DNA from: Pseudomonadota bacterium
Lineage (GTDB): Bacteria > Pseudomonadota > Alphaproteobacteria > Rhizobiales > Hyphomicrobiaceae
DNA: 22,564 nucleotides
Reading direction: 5' to 3'
Assembly (NCBI GenBank): GCA_023387235.1
Contig: JAEWIJ010000073.1
Location: 1 to 22,564 of the forward strand
Below, piece by piece: positions 14,010 through 22,285 of this stretch. The notes under the pieces were generated by a model. The model did no database searches. It was not told the origin of the DNA and saw nothing but the letters and a program-made list of their open reading frames with translations. Each line of letters starts with the position of its first letter. Position 1 is the stretch's first letter. Made by a program: the position numbers and the translations under genes.

Positions 14010-15671
14010 ATGATCTATTCGATCGGGCCTATCTGCATCGATACGCACGCCTACGAGGTGCGCCGGGACGGCACGTCGATGAGCGTCGAGCCGCAGGTGT
14101 TCGACCTCCTCGTGCTGCTCATCGAGAACCGCGATCGCATCGTCACTCGTGACGAGATCATCGAGCGCGTCTGGAAAGGGCGCATCGTATCCGAGGCTGC
14201 AATCTCGAGTCGCGTCAAGGCTGCCCGGCGCGTGATCGGCGATGACGGCAAGGCGCAGGGCCTTATCCGGACCATTCATCGGCGCGGACTGAGGTTCGTC
14301 GGAAACGTCGAGATCGAGAGCGCGGGCAACGCGGCCGTTTCGGATTCCGACATGGACCGGGTACCGCCACCTGCCGGCCCGACGCTTTTCCTGGAGAGCG
14401 GCCGCAACGTCGTGCCGTCGGATATGGCGCCCGATCTGCTGAGCGCCGACAGCACGAGCGGCCTCGATCTGAGCCTCCCCAATCGGCCCTCGCTCGTCGT
14501 GCTTCCCTTTGCTCTGCTCGGCGGCGACGAGCATGCGCAGGTCATCTCCGACGGCCTGACGCTCGACATCATGACGAGGCTCGCCCGCACGCGCTGGCTG
14601 TTCGTCATTGCGCGCGGCACCGCCTTCATGTTCCGAGGCCCGGTGCAGAATATCAAGAGCATCGCGCTCAAGCTCGGCGTGCGTTACATCGTTCAAGGCA
14701 ATGTGCAGTTTCTCGGGCAGCGCGTCCGGATCAACGCGGCGCTGACCGACGCCATCTCCGAGCGCGAAATCTGGGCAGAGCATTTCGATCGCAACATCGA
14801 TGAAATCTTCGCGATCCAGGACGATATCGCCAACGTCATCGTCGGCACCGTCGAGAGCGAGATCGAGCTTTCGGAACGCCAGCGCGCGCTCCTGAAACAT
14901 CCGGCCAACCTCGATGCGTGGAGCGCCTATCACCGCGCGAGCTGGCTCATGTATCAGTTCACGCCCGAGGCTTACGAGGAAGCTGAAAGACTCTTCCAAC
15001 TCTCCGCCAGGCTCGATCCGAATTCGGCGCGCGTTTATGCGGGCCTGTCGTTCGTGCACTGGCAGCGCGCATTCCTGGAGATCGGCGACAATCGCAACGA
15101 GGAGATTACGCGCGCCCACGAGTATGCCCAGCACGCGCTGATCGTCGATCCGCGCGATCCGCAGGCGCACTGGGCCATGGGGCGAGCCTATCTTCTTCAG
15201 CGGGATTTCGATCTCGCCATCGAGGAGATCGGCCACTCGATCGAGCTCAGTCCGAGCTTCGCGATCGGCCACTACTCTTCAGCATTCGCGCGCATGTTGA
15301 GCGGCGATCACGCCGGCAGTGCGAGCGCCGTGCGGGTAGCCCGTCGTCTGAGCCCGTACGACATCATGAGCTTCGCCATGCTGGCGCTCGAAGCGTTTGA
15401 TGCCGCGCTCGCCGGCAGGGTAGAGCAGGCGGCCATTCTCGCCGATCGCGCGGCACGACAGCCCAATGCGCATTACCACATCTTTGCCATTGCCGCCTTC
15501 TGCAACTCCCTCGCAGGCCGCGACGACATTGCGCGCGAGTACGTCCAGCGCCTAGCGAAGGCGCATCCCGGCTACCGCATCAGCGATTATTTTCGCGCCT
15601 TCCCTTATCGCACGGACGAGCTGAAGGGCCAGATCCACCGCGAGTTCCGCAAGCTCGGTTTGCAGGAGTAG
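14010..15671 (+). CDS. winged-helix / TolB-like / TPR transcriptional regulator
   Basis: This 553-residue protein has an OmpR/CadC-type winged helix-turn-helix at the N-terminus (about residues 1-98; VFDLLVLLIENRDRIVTRDEII and the recognition region ISSRVKAARRVIGDDG). A low-complexity linker follows (about 100-155). Next is a TolB N-terminal-like alpha/beta domain (about 160-290, starting SLVVLPFALLGGDEHAQVISDGL), and then tetratricopeptide-like helical repeats to the C-terminus. Unlike CadC there is no membrane segment, so it should be a cytoplasmic DNA-binding protein. The start is ATG 14010 with GAGGG 6 bases upstream; the frame extends 112 codons further upstream but that part is not protein-like. 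Its targets are unknown. It lies next to, and convergent with, the catabolic minus-strand operon, so local control is possible. Confidence 0.9.
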   Translation: MIYSIGPICIDTHAYEVRRDGTSMSVEPQVFDLLVLLIENRDRIVTRDEIIERVWKGRIVSEAAISSRVKAARRVIGDDGKAQGLIRTIHRRGLRFVGNVEIESAGNAAVSDSDMDRVPPPAGPTLFLESGRNVVPSDMAPDLLSADSTSGLDLSLPNRPSLVVLPFALLGGDEHAQVISDGLTLDIMTRLARTRWLFVIARGTAFMFRGPVQNIKSIALKLGVRYIVQGNVQFLGQRVRINAALTDAISEREIWAEHFDRNIDEIFAIQDDIANVIVGTVESEIELSERQRALLKHPANLDAWSAYHRASWLMYQFTPEAYEEAERLFQLSARLDPNSARVYAGLSFVHWQRAFLEIGDNRNEEITRAHEYAQHALIVDPRDPQAHWAMGRAYLLQRDFDLAIEEIGHSIELSPSFAIGHYSSAFARMLSGDHAGSASAVRVARRLSPYDIMSFAMLALEAFDAALAGRVEQAAILADRAARQPNAHYHIFAIAAFCNSLAGRDDIAREYVQRLAKAHPGYRISDYFRAFPYRTDELKGQIHREFRKLGLQE

Positions 15672-15698
15672 TCCGAGCTCGAGCAGAGCCGCCGATGC

Positions 15699-17276
15699 TC
15701 AACCGAGCCCGGCAATGACGGCATCGACCTTCGTCACGAGCGCAACGTTCTGCATGGCGTAGTCGATCGACGCGCGATGCCAGTCCGCGTTCATGGTCGA
15801 GCAGCCGTCCTCGGGAATGATCATCACATAGCCCTTGTCGGCGCCGGTGCGCGCCGTGTGCTCGATAGACATGTTCGTCCAGGCGCCCGTCTCGATGATG
15901 ATATCGCGGCCCTCGGCGCGCAGGATGGTCTCGAGATTGGTCCCCTCCCAGGCGCTCATCCGCGTCTTTCGAATGACGTGGTCGCCGGACTGCGCTTCGA
16001 GTCCCGGCACGGGCTCTGCGCCCCAGGTGCCTTCGACCATCGCGTTGGCATCGAGAGCGCCCTCGAACAGCGGCGCGTTGAGCGTCATGTTGCGCCCATC
16101 CGAACGCCGCGAGAACCAGACGTGAATGACCGGAACGCCGCGCCGCCGGCAATGCTCGGCAAGGCGACGAACATTCTCGATGGCATTCTGCTCGCGGCAA
16201 TGGACGGGCGAGCCGGAGCTCGCGAACGCGCCGCCCTCCATGACCACGTCGTTCTGCATGTCCTGAATGATGAGGGCGCAGCGCGAGGCGTCGAGCTTGA
16301 GATCATCCGACGTGGATAGGCCGCTGCTCGCGGCTGTCGTCGCCGAGGCAGCCCGGGATGCCGAGCCGCGCGCGCGCATGAACGGCTCGTTGCGCGGCCC
16401 GACCTTGACGTCGATCGCATAGACCGATGTCGTTGCGCAGACATAGAGCGTTCGCCAGTCCGCCCCGCCCCAGTGCAGGTTCGCGCTGAGCTCGGGCACC
16501 GCAACCTTGCCGATATGACGGCCATCGGGCGCATACACCCACAAGCCGCCGGGCGCCGTCACCCAGATGTTTCCCTCGGCGTCGCACTTCATGCCATCGG
16601 GCACGCCGGGCTTCATCACGTCGCGCACGCCGCTCGCGAAGACGCGCGCATTTGCCAGCGTGCCATCAGTGCGGACGTCGAACACGCGGATGTTGGCCTG
16701 CTCGGTATCGTTGACGTAGAGCTTCGACTCGTCGGGCGAGAAGCAGATGCCGTTCGGCTGCGAGAACATGTAGCGGTCGACGAGGAGCTTCGGCTCGCGG
16801 CTGCCGGGCGCAAGACGGAACACGCCCTGCCAGCCGAGCTGGCGCGGCCGCTCGACGCCGTAGTGGGGCATGCGCCCGTACCAGGGATCGGAGAAGTAGA
16901 TCGCGCCGCTCGAATGGATGCAGAGATCATTCGGGCTGTTGAGTTCGCGACCTTCGAAGTGGCTTGCGAGAACGTCGCGCGTGCCGTCGGGCCGGAAGCG
17001 GGCGACGGAGGACGTTGCGTGCTCACAGGCAATGAGGTTCAGCTCGGCATCGTAGGTGAGGCCGTTGGCCTTGTTCGACGGGCGCAGCACCTCGCGCGCA
17101 CCGCTGCGGTCGAGACGACGGCGCACGTCGGCCGGCATGTCGGAGAAGAGGAGATAGTGATCGACGGGATGCCAGATCGGCCCTTCGGTGAACGTGAAGC
17201 CACTACCGACCTGCCGGACGGGCGCGTGCTCGTCGATCAATCGCCGGAACGCAGGATCGAGAGCCTCGTGGGCCAT
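15699..17276 (-). CDS. fusion: SMP-30/gluconolactonase plus isochorismatase-like domain
   Basis: This 525-residue two-domain protein starts at ATG 17276 with GGGAGG upstream. Residues about 15-300 are an SMP-30/gluconolactonase/LRE beta-propeller. The expected metal ligands are present: E31 (TEGPIW), N116 (SPNDL), N175 (PNGICFSPD) and D227 (GVPDGMKCD). An Ala/Ser/Thr-rich linker spans about 301-328. Residues about 330-525 are a cysteine-hydrolase/isochorismatase fold with D339 (LIIQDMQND) and K437 (VIRKTRMSAW). At the position of the catalytic Cys, 33 residues after the Lys, there is S470 (ETGAWTNMSIEHTA). The codon is TCT, so this is not a one-frame reading artefact. The protein may open a lactone and cleave an amide, or the second domain may be altered in activity. 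It is the last gene of the minus-strand operon. Confidence 0.9.
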   Translation of the reverse strand: MAHEALDPAFRRLIDEHAPVRQVGSGFTFTEGPIWHPVDHYLLFSDMPADVRRRLDRSGAREVLRPSNKANGLTYDAELNLIACEHATSSVARFRPDGTRDVLASHFEGRELNSPNDLCIHSSGAIYFSDPWYGRMPHYGVERPRQLGWQGVFRLAPGSREPKLLVDRYMFSQPNGICFSPDESKLYVNDTEQANIRVFDVRTDGTLANARVFASGVRDVMKPGVPDGMKCDAEGNIWVTAPGGLWVYAPDGRHIGKVAVPELSANLHWGGADWRTLYVCATTSVYAIDVKVGPRNEPFMRARGSASRAASATTAASSGLSTSDDLKLDASRCALIIQDMQNDVVMEGGAFASSGSPVHCREQNAIENVRRLAEHCRRRGVPVIHVWFSRRSDGRNMTLNAPLFEGALDANAMVEGTWGAEPVPGLEAQSGDHVIRKTRMSAWEGTNLETILRAEGRDIIIETGAWTNMSIEHTARTGADKGYVMIIPEDGCSTMNADWHRASIDYAMQNVALVTKVDAVIAGLG

Positions 17277-17329
17277 GGCTGCAACCTCCCAGAATTCATT
17301 TTTTGCTTATGACGGTGCGCGCGACGCGC

Positions 17330-18178
17330 TCACATCGGAAACCACTCGCGCCGATGGACCGTCTGACTGACCGGCCCGGGCACAGCGTAGTCCATGCGCC
17401 CGACGACTTGTCCGCGCTCGATTTTCGCGGGCTTGTCGTGAATGGGGAGCAGGAACTTCGACGAGTTGAGAAGCTTCTTGATGGCGGCCTTCTCGGAGCG
17501 CTTCGTGCCGGCGTGGTTGCCCGTCACCTGCACCTCGTGAGAGTAGATGACGTGATAGGGATCGATGATCTGGTCCTGGAAGTCGTAGATGACATCGCCG
17601 CAAATGGTGGCGATGCCCTCAGCGGTCTCCACGTGGACATTCATCGAGCCTTCGGTGTGAGCGTTGGCGGCCTCCATCACGACGCCGGGGATCAGCTCGA
17701 TCGGCCCCGACAATTCCAGATCCTCGAGGCGCAGTGCATGACGCGTGTGCAGGCGCTCGATGAGGTGCTGGATATCGGGCTTGGGATATTGCGGATGCAT
17801 CAGGCCCGAGACAGAGCACTCGAGCTCGCGCCGGTTCATGACGACGGTCGTATTCATCGGGAAATGATCGTCCTTCCCCGCGTGATCGATATGCGCGTGC
17901 GTATGGCAGACGTAGCGGACATCGCCGACCTTGACGCCATGACGCGCGAGTTGCTGCTCGATCATGTTCTCGTGGTGCTGCAGTCCGCGCATGCCGAGCG
18001 TTTCCATGATCGCATTGTCGCGATAGCCGGTGTCGACGACGATCGGATACTGCCCGCCGAGGATCAGGAAGCCGTACACGGGCACGCGTTTCGTCCGCCC
18101 GCAGCCGCGACCAAGCACGAGAAAGCTCGACTCGAGCTCGATATCGCCGAAGTCCAGCAGCTTGATTTCCAGCGCCAT
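17330..18178 (-). CDS. cytoplasmic MBL-fold metallo-hydrolase (lactonase-like)
   Basis: This 282-residue MBL-fold enzyme has no signal peptide. The zinc motif HxHxDH is at H94-H99 (HTHAHIDHAG). Further ligands are H174 (NAHTEGSM), D195 (CGDVIYD) and H247 (LPIHDKP). Length and motif order resemble the group that contains N-acyl homoserine lactone lactonases, but its place between a COG3618 hydrolase and an SMP-30 fusion protein points to a catabolic lactone or ester rather than a signalling molecule (inference). The start ATG 18178 has GGGAG 8 bases upstream and lies 16 bases after the amidohydrolase stop. The gap to the following fusion gene is 53 bases, so all three are likely cotranscribed. 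Confidence 0.9.
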   Translation of the reverse strand: MALEIKLLDFGDIELESSFLVLGRGCGRTKRVPVYGFLILGGQYPIVVDTGYRDNAIMETLGMRGLQHHENMIEQQLARHGVKVGDVRYVCHTHAHIDHAGKDDHFPMNTTVVMNRRELECSVSGLMHPQYPKPDIQHLIERLHTRHALRLEDLELSGPIELIPGVVMEAANAHTEGSMNVHVETAEGIATICGDVIYDFQDQIIDPYHVIYSHEVQVTGNHAGTKRSEKAAIKKLLNSSKFLLPIHDKPAKIERGQVVGRMDYAVPGPVSQTVHRREWFPM

Positions 18179-18194
18179 GCGTTCACTCCCTGGT

Positions 18195-19097
18195 CTAAAG
18201 CCGGTAGACCCGGCTCGCTGTGTCGTAGAAGATTGCGCGGACAGTCGACTCCGTGACGTCCACCAATCCGAGATCCAACTCGTTCACGCCACGCCGATGG
18301 GCGGCGATCAAACTCGCGTAGTCCGTCCAGAGTTTTTCGATCGGGAAATTCGAACCCCACAGGCAGCGCTGCGGTCCGAACAGGCTCACCGTCTCCTGGA
18401 TGAGACGCGCGATGTGGCGTTCGTCATTGCGATGGATGAATGTGCCGAAGCCGGAGAGCTTGGCATGGACATTGGGCTCATTGGCAAGGCTTGCCATGCC
18501 GGCGCGCCATTTGGACCAACCGCCCGGCGACGTGTCCGTCAGCATGCCGGCGTGCTGCAGGACGAACGGGACGCGAGGGCACGCGCGCGCAAGCTCCGCC
18601 GCGCCCTGCATCTGATCGTCGAAGACCTGCAGATCGAACGACCAGCCGTAATCCGCCAGCCGGGCGACGTTCCTCTGGACTGCGGGCCTGAGGCAGAGAT
18701 CGGGATCGGCGGCGAAGCGATAGAGCGTGTTCTCGTGCCAATGAAATTGCTGGCGCACGCCACGCACACGCGGATAGCGCGCGAGGCGATCCAGTGCCGG
18801 GCGCACGTCGTCGACCGTCATGTCCGCATAGCCGACAATGCCGTGCGGCCAGCCGGTCTCGTGTGCGACCGTCTCGACCCAGGCGACTTCTGCCTCGCCC
18901 TTCTCGACCGGCCAGTTGGCCTGCACATAGATGGCCTTCTCGACGTCGACCGCCGAAGCTTCCGCCTTGTATTCGGACATCGGGTAGTCGCGGCGAATGG
19001 CCTCGTACGGGCCGAAGATGCGCGGCTGCATGGGGCCCACGAGCCACGGCAGATCGGTCTGTCGCCAGATATGGAAGTGCGCGTCGATCGTTCTCAT
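18195..19097 (-). CDS. amidohydrolase-2 family (COG3618) hydrolase/lactonase
   Basis: This 300-residue TIM-barrel metal-dependent hydrolase begins MRTIDAHFHIW, with H7 and H9 forming the first metal-binding HxH. Other family features are VQANW (58-62), FVLQHAGML (H182), HAKLSGFG (211-218) and LWGSNFPIEKLW (N250 where many relatives have Asp, a common variant in this branch). Relatives include L-rhamnono- and L-fucono-lactonases, 2-pyrone-4,6-dicarboxylate lactonase and other ring-opening enzymes. Lactone hydrolysis is therefore the best guess, without proof. The start overlaps the stop of the CoxE-like gene by ATGA, and the gene is followed 16 bases later by an MBL-fold hydrolase. Confidence 0.9.
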   Translation of the reverse strand: MRTIDAHFHIWRQTDLPWLVGPMQPRIFGPYEAIRRDYPMSEYKAEASAVDVEKAIYVQANWPVEKGEAEVAWVETVAHETGWPHGIVGYADMTVDDVRPALDRLARYPRVRGVRQQFHWHENTLYRFAADPDLCLRPAVQRNVARLADYGWSFDLQVFDDQMQGAAELARACPRVPFVLQHAGMLTDTSPGGWSKWRAGMASLANEPNVHAKLSGFGTFIHRNDERHIARLIQETVSLFGPQRCLWGSNFPIEKLWTDYASLIAAHRRGVNELDLGLVDVTESTVRAIFYDTASRVYRL

Positions 19098-20191
19098 CGC
19101 CGTCCCCCTTTGGCGAAGTGAAGGATCTCGCCGGCTATGGTCTGCGGGCTGGAGCCATCACCGAGTCGGTCAATCAGAGGCGCGATGGCGCGCAAGGCTT
19201 CCGTTCTCGGCTGGAAATGGGCGTCTGCGGCGAGCGGCGTCAGCCACAGCACGGACCACGCGAGGCCATCGAGCTTTGTCATCGCCTGGCGCAGCATCTC
19301 GGGACCGCCGCGCTCAAGGCCATCCGAGAGCACGATGACGAATGCGCCGCGCGCGAAGCCGGCAAAGCGCGGCACCGACAGGAACACCTGCAGCGCCTCG
19401 CCGAGACGCGTGCCGCCATCCCAATCGGCGACGAGGCCTGATGCGAGTTGCAGTGCCTGCTCGCGATTGCGCCGCGCGAGCGCGCGCGTGACGCGCGTCA
19501 GCCGCGTGCCGATCGTGAAGACCTCGACCTGCTCGCCGGCCTGCACGAGCGCGTGCGCCAGCCGCAGCGCGCCGTCCGTGTTGGATTTCATCGATCCGGA
19601 GATGTCGACAAGCAGCAGCACGCGACGCTGACGCTCCTTGCGCGTGCGCCGCAAGAGGCGCGCGACCTCGCCGTCACGCCGCATCATGTGACGGAACGTG
19701 CGGCGCGGATCGGCGAGCCGGCCCTTGCCACGCATCATGCGGCGCGCGCGCCGGCGCGGCAGTGCGTGCGGAAGGTGCCGTGCGAAGGCGCGCAAAGCCT
19801 CGCTCTCGTCATCGGCAAAGCGCCGCGCGAACAGGCGCTCCGCAACGGACGCATCCGCGCCGGAAGGCTCTTCGTCCTCGGGTGCGAGAATGGGCTCGAA
19901 GGCGCCGGCGTCGAAGGCATTCGGCATGTCCTCCGGCTCGCCGGGCGCAGGCGCCGTCAGGACGCGACCGAGAAAGACCTCGTCGAACAGCGCGTCGAAC
20001 TCTTCGTGCCGCTCCGGCGATGGACCGAACGTGGCGTGCGCGGCACGGCGTACATCCATCAGGCTCCTGGGACCGACGAGGCCGACGGCGGCAATGAACG
20101 ACTGTGTCTGCTCGGGCGCGGCCAGGAAGCCCATCGCCCGCAGCGCCTGCGCGAAACTCAGAAACGGCGCGAGCGGTCGCGGGAGCGTCAT
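19094..20191 (-). CDS. coxE: VWA domain protein, CoxE-like
   Basis: This is a 365-residue protein with a C-terminal von Willebrand A domain. The metal-ion-dependent adhesion site is D196-x-S198-x-S200 (LLVDISGSMKS), with later conserved residues in WDGGTRLGEAL and VIVLSDGLERGG. The N-terminal half (about 1-185) is typical of CoxE, with a long acidic patch (80-115) and a very basic segment (145-190). CoxE acts with the MoxR-type ATPase CoxD in maturing the active site of molybdenum hydroxylases of the CO-dehydrogenase type. Here it overlaps coxD by 4 bases and the next gene by 4 bases. It presumably serves the split large subunit encoded just upstream rather than a true CO dehydrogenase, since the other genes do not fit CO oxidation. 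Confidence 0.9.
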   Translation of the reverse strand: MTLPRPLAPFLSFAQALRAMGFLAAPEQTQSFIAAVGLVGPRSLMDVRRAAHATFGPSPERHEEFDALFDEVFLGRVLTAPAPGEPEDMPNAFDAGAFEPILAPEDEEPSGADASVAERLFARRFADDESEALRAFARHLPHALPRRRARRMMRGKGRLADPRRTFRHMMRRDGEVARLLRRTRKERQRRVLLLVDISGSMKSNTDGALRLAHALVQAGEQVEVFTIGTRLTRVTRALARRNREQALQLASGLVADWDGGTRLGEALQVFLSVPRFAGFARGAFVIVLSDGLERGGPEMLRQAMTKLDGLAWSVLWLTPLAADAHFQPRTEALRAIAPLIDRLGDGSSPQTIAGEILHFAKGGRR

Positions 20192-21069
20192 GCCGCGCTC
20201 CCCATGATCAGCCTGTCGAGGTTCGGCGCGACATAGGAGAGATCATCCTGATCCTTCAACACGACGCCGATCGCGCGGGCGAATGCGCGTGGCCACGGTA
20301 CGCCCTGCTCGTTGAGGATCGTCGCCGCCTCCGCCCACTCCACCGTCTCGGCAACGCCCGGCGGCTTGGCGAGCGGCTCGGCGCGCAAACGGCCGACAGC
20401 AGCGACGACGCGATGGGCCGTGTCACGCGCGACGACGCTCGAGCGCATCATGACGATCTCGGCTTCGAGCGCGGGATCGGGATACCCGATCCAGTGATAG
20501 ACGCAGCGGCGCCGCAGCGCCTCGTGCAGCTCACGCGTGCGGTTCGACGTGATGATCACGACAGGCGGTTCGCTCGCGCGGATGGTGCCGCGCTCGGGAA
20601 TCGAGATCGAGAAGTCGGAGAGGAACTCCAGCAGGAAGGCCTCAAACTCGTGATCGGAGCGGTCGAGCTCATCGATCAGCAGAATGCGATCGCGCGGTGT
20701 CTGCAGCGCGAGCAGCATGGGGCGCGCAATCAGATACTCGTCGGCGTAGAGATTGACGTAGTCGGAGCCCGCCTGCCGGATGGCGAGCATCTGGCGCGGA
20801 AAATTCCACTCGTACATGGCGGCAGAGGCGTCAATGCCTTCGTAGCACTGCAGGCGCACCAGCTCGCGGCCCATGACGGACGCGATCGCCTTCGCCGCTT
20901 CGGTCTTGCCGACGCCGGGTGAGCCTTCGAGCAGCAAGGGCTTGCCGAGAGCGAGTGCCAGATAGGCGGCTGTCGAGAGGCTTTCGTCGGCGATGTACTG
21001 CGCGTCGCGCAGCGAGCGCGCCAGCGGCTGCGGGCCATCAATGCCGAGAATGGAGCGGCGGACGGGCAT
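20188..21069 (-). CDS. coxD: MoxR-family AAA ATPase, CoxD-like
   Basis: This is a 293-residue AAA+ ATPase. Walker A is G49-T56 (GSPGVGKT), Walker B is ILLIDELDR around D133-E134, and a sensor region ITSNRTRELHEALRRRCVYHWIGYP follows with an arginine-finger-like RRRC. CoxD-type members work as chaperones that insert the sulfido and copper/molybdenum features of hydroxylase active sites, together with CoxE. It starts at ATG 21069 with GAGGAG about 11 bases upstream, and its stop overlaps the coxE start in ATGA. A 167-base gap with C/G-rich repeats separates it from the upstream large-subunit gene. Confidence 0.92.
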   Translation of the reverse strand: MPVRRSILGIDGPQPLARSLRDAQYIADESLSTAAYLALALGKPLLLEGSPGVGKTEAAKAIASVMGRELVRLQCYEGIDASAAMYEWNFPRQMLAIRQAGSDYVNLYADEYLIARPMLLALQTPRDRILLIDELDRSDHEFEAFLLEFLSDFSISIPERGTIRASEPPVVIITSNRTRELHEALRRRCVYHWIGYPDPALEAEIVMMRSSVVARDTAHRVVAAVGRLRAEPLAKPPGVAETVEWAEAATILNEQGVPWPRAFARAIGVVLKDQDDLSYVAPNLDRLIMGSAA

Positions 21070-21107
21070 CCGCTATCGCGCTCCTCGCTGCAGCGCGGCT
21101 ACCCATC

Positions 21108-21130
21108 CCCCTCCCCCTTGCGGGGAGGGG
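21108..21130. repeat. C/G-rich palindromic intergenic repeat
   Basis: CCCCTCCCC (21108-21116) and GGGGAGGGG (21122-21130) form a perfect 9-base dyad around CTTGC. G-runs continue to 21144. Such C/G-run palindromes are common as dispersed intergenic elements in GC-rich proteobacteria. On the minus strand the element sits between the Mo-hydroxylase gene and coxD and may attenuate transcription. Confidence 0.6.
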
Positions 21131-21173
21131 CTAGGGGTGGGGGGACTCCCTACCGCCAGCGTTATGCAATCCC

Positions 21174-21189
21174 CCCCTCCTAAGAGGGG
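21174..21189. repeat. second C/G-rich inverted repeat
   Basis: CCCCTC-CTAA-GAGGGG forms a 6-base stem with a 4-base loop, about 45 bases from the previous palindrome. The two probably form the ends or modules of one composite intergenic repeat spanning about 21105-21200. Confidence 0.5.
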
Positions 21190-21236
21190 AGGAACGAGTG
21201 TGGGAAGCGCTTGCGCCTGTATGAAATGAACGGTCA

Positions 21237-22274
21237 CTAGCGCGCCCCTCCGTTCAGTCGATGCTTCGGCCGGGCGCCGCCGTTGGCGCGGATGCCGCGC
21301 AGAATCTTCTCCGGCGTGATCGGCAGCTCGTCGATGCGCACGCCGACAGCGTCATAGACGGCATTTGCCACCGCCGGCAGCACCGGGTTCGCGCACATCT
21401 CACCCGGCCCTTTGCCACCGTAGGGACCATCCGGCGCGGGACGCTCCAGCACCGAGATGTGATGCGGGGCGATGTCGCCAGGGCCTGGCATGAGATAGTG
21501 ATTGAAGTCCACGGGGCCGTGATTGCGATCGGGATAGTAAGGTTCGGTCGTCTCCCACAGTGCGTGGCTCATGCCCATCCAGGCGCCACCGACGAGCTGC
21601 TGCTCGACGAGCTTGGGATTGAGCGCGCGGCCAAGCTCATAAGCCGATTGCATGTCGCGCACCGTCACTTCGCCGGTTTCGTCGTCGACATCGATCTCGA
21701 CGATTAGCGCCGCATGCGCGAAGCAGGACACGGGCGTCATCTCGCCGGTTTCCGGATCGACCTCCGACAACGGGATCAGGAAGATCCCGCGTCCGGATAC
21801 CGTGCGGCCTTGCTTGAACTGCGCGGCCTGACAGGCGGCCATCGTCGTGATCGAGCGCGACGGTGCGCCATTGACGTGGATGTTGCCCTGTCCGTCCGTC
21901 ACGAGATCGGCCGCATCGACTTCGAGCTCTTCAGCGGCGGCTTCGAGCATCACCGCGCGCGCTTCCTTCGCGGCCTGGATAACGGCATTGCCGACGCGGT
22001 GCGTGCCGCGCGAGGCGAACGAGCCCATACAGTGCGGGCCGGTGTCGCTGTCGGCCGTATCGACGTAGACGTCGGCGACCGGCACGCCGAGGGTTTCCGC
22101 CGCGATCTGCCGCGTGACGGATTTCATGCCCTGCCCGAGATCGATCGAGGAGAGCGCGACGGTGAACTTGCCATCCGGGTTCGAGTGCACGAGCGCTTGG
22201 GACGGATCGCCACCAAGGTTCATGCCGATCGGATAGTTGATTGCCGCAAAGCCGCGGCCGCGGTGCAGGCCCAT
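21237..22274 (-). CDS. molybdenum hydroxylase large subunit, C-terminal half (CoxL-type), separate gene
   Basis: The 345-residue protein corresponds only to the C-terminal half of a CoxL/XdhB-type molybdopterin subunit, which is normally near 780 residues. It begins MGLHRGRGFAAINYP, the usual mid-protein GRG region. Other hallmarks are SIDLGQGMKSVTRQIAAETLGVP (44-66), GSFASRGTHRVGNAV (84-98), ELGRALNPKLVEQQLVGG (213-230) and GGKGPGEMCANP with the probable catalytic Glu E292. The start is secure: AGGAGG lies 5 bases before the ATG, inside the last codons of the preceding gene, and the two genes overlap in TGATG. The N-terminal half must come from an upstream gene outside or at the edge of the window. 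Split large subunits are known, for example nicotinate dehydrogenase NdhL/NdhM of Eubacterium barkeri. Confidence 0.88.
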   Translation of the reverse strand: MGLHRGRGFAAINYPIGMNLGGDPSQALVHSNPDGKFTVALSSIDLGQGMKSVTRQIAAETLGVPVADVYVDTADSDTGPHCMGSFASRGTHRVGNAVIQAAKEARAVMLEAAAEELEVDAADLVTDGQGNIHVNGAPSRSITTMAACQAAQFKQGRTVSGRGIFLIPLSEVDPETGEMTPVSCFAHAALIVEIDVDDETGEVTVRDMQSAYELGRALNPKLVEQQLVGGAWMGMSHALWETTEPYYPDRNHGPVDFNHYLMPGPGDIAPHHISVLERPAPDGPYGGKGPGEMCANPVLPAVANAVYDAVGVRIDELPITPEKILRGIRANGGARPKHRLNGGAR

Positions 22275-22285
22275 CAGCGCCTCCT
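22269..22285 (-). promoter_or_regulatory. strong SD and TGATG overlap deciding the start
   Basis: Read on the minus strand, AGGAGG sits within the terminal Arg codons of the upstream gene, 5 bases before ATG 22274-22272, and the upstream TGA shares one base with that ATG. This arrangement shows that the C-terminal Mo-hydroxylase half is translated as its own polypeptide, coupled to the upstream frame. Confidence 0.75.

Noticed and set aside
13837..14013. 58-codon frame overlapping the wHTH start by ATGA
   Set aside because: The overlap is suggestive of coupling, but composition is not protein-like and no ribosome binding site is seen.
13527..15272. 581-codon minus-strand frame
   Set aside because: Antisense to the wHTH/TPR regulator, which has recognisable domains; no ribosome binding site or family features.
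16473..17312. 279-codon plus-strand frame
   Set aside because: Antisense to the SMP-30 domain, whose metal ligands are all present on the minus strand.
17330..18178. Quorum-quenching AHL lactonase
   Set aside because: The zinc motif fits, but it fits many MBL hydrolases; operon context favours a catabolic role and no luxI/luxR genes are nearby.
18030..19121. 363-codon plus-strand frame
   Set aside because: Antisense to the MBL and amidohydrolase genes, both with intact motifs.
19094..22274. True aerobic CO dehydrogenase cluster
   Set aside because: CoxD and CoxE homologues are present, but the large subunit is split, I do not see the CO-dehydrogenase active-site signature with its copper-binding Cys, and the neighbours are hydrolases. 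A different substrate is more likely.
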